Below are positions 61,263-64,000 of a DNA stretch of 64,000 nt, in pieces (the first letter of the stretch is position 1; each line of letters starts with the position of its first letter). The notes under the pieces are model-generated. The model was not told the DNA's origin. It was given only the letters and a program-made list of their open reading frames with translations, and did no database searches. The position numbers and the translations under genes were made by a program. Origin of the DNA: Lentisphaerota bacterium (GTDB lineage Bacteria > Verrucomicrobiota > Lentisphaeria > Victivallales > Victivallaceae); the NCBI GenBank assembly GCA_015061685.1, contig SUWD01000006.1, forward strand, positions 58,029 through 122,028, written 5' to 3'.

Positions 61263-63071
61263 ATGAGCGAAGCAAAAATCGGAGAAAAACGGTACTACGG
61301 TCAAATGCCCTGTATCGGTATCCGCCCCACCATCGACGGACGCCGCGGCGTTCTCAAAGTCCGGGAATCCCTCGAAGAACAAACCATGAATATGGCCAAA
61401 AGCGCCGCCAAACTCTTTCAGGAAAATTTGAAGTACGCTGACGGTACCCCCGTCAAAGTCGTTATCGCTGATACCACCATCGGCAGAGTCGGCGAAGCCG
61501 CCGCATGTGCCGATAAATTCCGCCGCGAAGGTGTCGATATCACCCTGACCGTCACCCCATGCTGGTGCTACGGTGCCGAAACCATGGATATGGATAAATC
61601 CACCATCAAAGCCGTCTGGGGATTCAACGGCACCGAACGTCCCGGTGCGGTCTATCTGGCTTCCGTGCTTGCCACTCACGCCCAGAAAGGTCTGCCCGCA
61701 TTCGGCATCTACGGTCATGATGTACAGGATTGCGATGACACCGAAATTCCTGCCGACGTCCGCGAAAAACTCCTCCGCTTCGGACGGGCCGCCGTCGCCG
61801 TCGCCACCATGCGTGGTAAATCATATCTCCAGATCGGTTCGATCTGCATGGGTATCGGCGGATCAATCATCGATACCAACTTCATTGAGGATTACCTCGG
61901 CATGCGGGTGGAATCCGTGGACGAAGTAGAAGTCATCCGCAGAATGACCGAAGGCGTTTACGATCAGGCCGAATTCGAAAAAGCTCTCGCCTGGACCAAA
62001 GCAAACTGCATCGAAGGATTCGATAAGAACCCCGCCGAACTCCAGCGTACCAGAGAAGAAAAAGATGCCGATTGGGAATTCGTCGTCAAAATGATGGTCA
62101 TTATCAAAGACCTCATGAGCGGAAATAAAAACCTCCCTGCCGGATGCGAAGAGGAAATGGTCGGTCACAACGCCATCGCCGCCGGTTTCCAGGGGCAGCG
62201 GCAGTGGACTGACTTCTACCCCAACTGCGACTTCCCCGAATCCATGCTCAATACCTCTTTCGACTGGAACGGCGCCCGTGAACCCTACATCCTCGCTACC
62301 GAAAACGACGTCCTCAACGGTCTCGGAATGCTCTTTATGAAGCTGCTGACCAACCGTGCCCAGATGTTCGCCGACGTCCGTACCTACTGGAGCGGTGATG
62401 CCGTCAAACGGGTAACCGGTTACGATATCGAGGGCAAAGCCAAAGATGCCGACGGATTCATCCACCTCATCAACTCCGGTGCCTGCTGCCTCGATGCCAA
62501 CGGTGCCGCCAAAGATGCCGACGGCAACGGCGTTATGAAACCCTGGTATGAGATCACTGAAGCCGATCAGAAAGCAATCATGGAAAACTCCACCTGGAAC
62601 TACGCCGACCTCGGTTACTTCCGCGGCGGCGGCTACTCCTCACGCTTCCTGACCACTGCTGAAATGCCCATGACCATGATCCGTCTCAACCTCGTCAAAG
62701 GTCTCGGCCCGGTCGTCCAGATCGCCGAAGGATGGTCCGTCAGTCTGCCGGACAACGTCTCCGATGCCCTCTGGAAACGTACTGACTACACCTGGCCCTG
62801 CACCTGGTTCGCTCCCCGGATCACCGGCAAAGGTGCTTTCAAATCCGCTTATGACGTGATGAATAACTGGGGTGCCAACCACGGTGCCATCTCCTACGGA
62901 CATATCGGTGCTGATATCATCACCCTCTGTGCCATGCTCCGTATTCCGGTCTGCATGCACAACGTGGAAGAAGATCAAATCTTCCGTCCTGCCGCCTGGA
63001 ATGCTTTCGGTATGGACAAAGAAGGTGCCGATTACCGTGCCTGCGAGAACTTCGGTCCGCTTTACCGTTAA
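61263..63071 (+). CDS. fucI: L-fucose isomerase FucI
   Basis: 602 residues, near the usual size. Mn-dependent aldose-ketose isomerase (L-fucose to L-fuculose). Family marks [15 protein letters not shown] at the start, [14 protein letters not shown], the metal/catalytic region with [20 protein letters not shown] and a C-terminal His-rich segment ([13 protein letters not shown]). GGAGAAAAATC precedes the ATG. With FucU it forms a fucose-use pair; the FucK and FucA steps are not in this window. Confidence 0.97.
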   Translation: MSEAKIGEKRYYGQMPCIGIRPTIDGRRGVLKVRESLEEQTMNMAKSAAKLFQENLKYADGTPVKVVIADTTIGRVGEAAACADKFRREGVDITLTVTPCWCYGAETMDMDKSTIKAVWGFNGTERPGAVYLASVLATHAQKGLPAFGIYGHDVQDCDDTEIPADVREKLLRFGRAAVAVATMRGKSYLQIGSICMGIGGSIIDTNFIEDYLGMRVESVDEVEVIRRMTEGVYDQAEFEKALAWTKANCIEGFDKNPAELQRTREEKDADWEFVVKMMVIIKDLMSGNKNLPAGCEEEMVGHNAIAAGFQGQRQWTDFYPNCDFPESMLNTSFDWNGAREPYILATENDVLNGLGMLFMKLLTNRAQMFADVRTYWSGDAVKRVTGYDIEGKAKDADGFIHLINSGACCLDANGAAKDADGNGVMKPWYEITEADQKAIMENSTWNYADLGYFRGGGYSSRFLTTAEMPMTMIRLNLVKGLGPVVQIAEGWSVSLPDNVSDALWKRTDYTWPCTWFAPRITGKGAFKSAYDVMNNWGANHGAISYGHIGADIITLCAMLRIPVCMHNVEEDQIFRPAAWNAFGMDKEGADYRACENFGPLYR

Positions 63072-63087
63072 GTTGCTCGAACCTCAA

Positions 63088-63120
63088 ACACCGGATGGGA
63101 ATCTCATCCGGTGTTTTTTT
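63088..63120 (+). terminator. Rho-independent terminator of fucI
   Basis: ACACCGGATG (63088-63097) pairs with CATCCGGTGT (63105-63114), then a run of T to 63120. Confidence 0.95.
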
Positions 63121-63184
63121 ATATTTTTTCAACAAAATTATTTGCAAAAACAGCTTTTGCAGGTTAAATTAAGAGAATGACTGC

Positions 63185-63272
63185 GGAAGAATGGTCGAGT
63201 GGTTTAAGGCAGCGGTCTTGAAAACCGCCGAGGGGCGACTCTCCGAGGGTTCGAATCCCTCTTCTTCCGCCA
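63185..63272 (+). tRNA. tRNA-Ser(UGA)
   Basis: Acceptor GGAAGAA (63185-63191) pairs with TTCTTCC (63262-63268); discriminator G and encoded CCA (63270-63272). The anticodon is TGA in GCGGTCTTGAAAACCGC, a long class II variable arm follows, and the T-loop is TTCGAAT. Its 3' end is the left boundary of the tandem repeat described below. Confidence 0.96.
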
Positions 63273-63711
63273 TTTTTTTTTGCCCTTTTTTCAAGCACCG
63301 TTACGCAATCCCCGCAAAAAATCAACTCCTGATTTCAGCAAATTCAAATTTGCTCATCAGGAGTTTTCTTTTTGCTTTAATATTTTTTTGCGATGCAAAA
63401 AATGGGATTGCTCACTTTCTTGAGGGTTGCCTTCACTTCGTTCAGGCTCGCTTCGGACTGCGTCCTCGCGTCGAATCCTCTTCTTCCGCCATTTTTTTTT
63501 GCCCTTTTTTCAAGCACCGTTACGCAATCCCCGCAAAAAATCAACTCCTGATTTCAGCAAATTCAAATTTGCTCATCAGGAGTTTTCTTTTTGCTTTAAT
63601 ATTTTTTGCGATGCAAAAAAATGGGATTGCTCACTTTCTTGAGGGTTGCCTTCACTTCGTTCAGGCTCGCTTCGGACTGCGTCCTCGCGTCGAATCCCTC
63701 TTCTTCCGCCA
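63251..63711. repeat. Two tandem ~220 bp units at the tRNA-Ser 3' end
   Basis: Unit 1 (63251-63470) and unit 2 (63471-63689) both begin with the T-loop/acceptor end of tRNA-Ser (TCGAATCC..TTCTTCCGCCA) and are almost identical, differing in one C and homopolymer lengths; a third partial copy of the tRNA end closes the array (63690-63711). Each unit holds a terminator-type hairpin (63324-63365 in unit 1) and a Ser-tRNA-like tail. This is what one expects of repeated attachment sites, a tandem duplication, or the edge of an integrated element at a tRNA gene. No protein-coding frame is supported inside 63273-63819. Confidence 0.75.
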
Positions 63712-63760
63712 TTTTTGTGCTCAAATTTCAACAAAATGTCCCCACTTTCCCCACTTGGGA

Positions 63761-63789
63761 TTGAAAAACATCTATTGTTGTGCTATAAT
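63761..63789 (+). promoter_or_regulatory. Consensus-like promoter for the partial lipoprotein gene
   Basis: TTGAAA (63761-63766), 17-base spacer, TATAAT (63784-63789), just past the tandem repeat array. Confidence 0.75.
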
Positions 63790-63819
63790 TAGCCATAACC
63801 TGTTATTTTAGGTATTCGT

Positions 63820-64000
63820 ATGGCAAAAGCAAAAAATAAGGTTGAGTCTGTGAAACTTGAATTCGGATCTGTAAGGTATTTAATTATGAGGTTAGCAATT
63901 ATAAGACTAGCACTTCTAATAATTCCATCAGGAATGATTTGTTTTTTGGGATGTAGTTCGCCAAATTCTCTTCAGATAATATCTTTAGAAAATGGAAACA
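63820..64000 (+). CDS. Lipoprotein-like ORF, C-terminus outside window (partial)
   Basis: The frame from ATG at 63820 stays open to the window end. It gives a basic N-terminus, and from an internal Met (63886) a hydrophobic stretch RLALLIIPSGMICFLGCSSP with an apparent lipobox (FLGC). The ATG at 63886 may be the true start, because an N-terminal extension before the signal is unusual; an AAGG lies nine bases upstream. AT-rich sequence unlike the surrounding housekeeping genes, beyond the tRNA repeats, so possibly within an island. Confidence 0.5.
   Translation, partial: MAKAKNKVESVKLEFGSVRYLIMRLAIIRLALLIIPSGMICFLGCSSPNSLQIISLENGN

Noticed and set aside
63251..63711. CRISPR array
   Set aside because: Only two long near-identical units without short repeats and unique spacers; the repeat is the tRNA end.

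Overview
The window looks like chromosomal DNA of a PVC-superphylum bacterium, most likely a Lentisphaerota (Victivallales-type) organism. This is inferred from a DUF1559-like pseudopilin with the C-terminal H-x9-DG motif, a Minf_1886-family protein, fucose/rhamnose saccharolytic genes, membrane Ser/Thr kinases paired with ECF-type sigma factors, and moderate GC with AT-rich intergenic regions. No rRNA gene or taxonomic marker search was available, so the assignment stays an inference. Standard sigma70-like promoters with 17-base spacers are common.

Layout. 1-9.6 kb is housekeeping: beta-lactamase-fold hydrolase (cut by the window edge), TIM-barrel isomerase, tRNA-dihydrouridine synthase, CBM48-like protein, glycosyltransferase family 9, mreB, DUF2156, thyX, typA, lgt. 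9.6-13.1 kb is a first accessory island: a minus-strand operon of four small proteins headed by a 55-residue zinc ribbon, preceded by a structured leader, and a divergent sigma factor-kinase pair. 13.1-19.8 kb carries coaX, a type II secretion/type IV pilus block (gspF, two gspE) and thiI. 20-29.8 kb is a sugar-degradation locus: tRNA-Val, an AraC regulator, a divergent 1346-residue secreted hydrolase, a pseudopilin, an alpha-L-rhamnosidase and an M20 amidohydrolase. 29.9-40.3 kb is a large minus-strand accessory cluster: sigma factor, membrane kinase, a structured leader, a zinc-binding protein, two small proteins, a Ycf46-like AAA ATPase, two Asp-box beta-propeller-like paralogues, four small proteins, a vWA protein and a coiled-coil protein. 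40.3-57.5 kb returns to housekeeping: dnaQ-like, galE, yebC, pgi, rsmE, truA, SGNH hydrolase, hemW-like, M20, pyrC-pyrB-pyrR, M16 protease, Minf_1886, ffh. 57.8-63.1 kb holds a ZIP transporter, a lipoprotein with a uridine-kinase-like domain, a thioesterase, and fucU/fucI. The last part has tRNA-Ser(UGA), whose 3' end is repeated in two near-identical ~220 bp tandem units, then the start of a lipoprotein gene.

The strongest candidate for an undescribed system is the sigma-kinase-leader-zinc protein association, which occurs twice (about 10-13 kb and 30-40 kb). Both leaders, found by reading both strands, share one topology: two upstream helices (P1, P2) whose 3' strands lie inside the loop of a 17-18 bp terminator hairpin followed by seven U, just before a small Cys-rich protein gene. 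Helix positions match although the helix sequences differ, which is what covariation would produce. The larger copy adds ATPase, vWA and propeller proteins and may be a kinase-controlled stress or conflict complex. The function is unknown.
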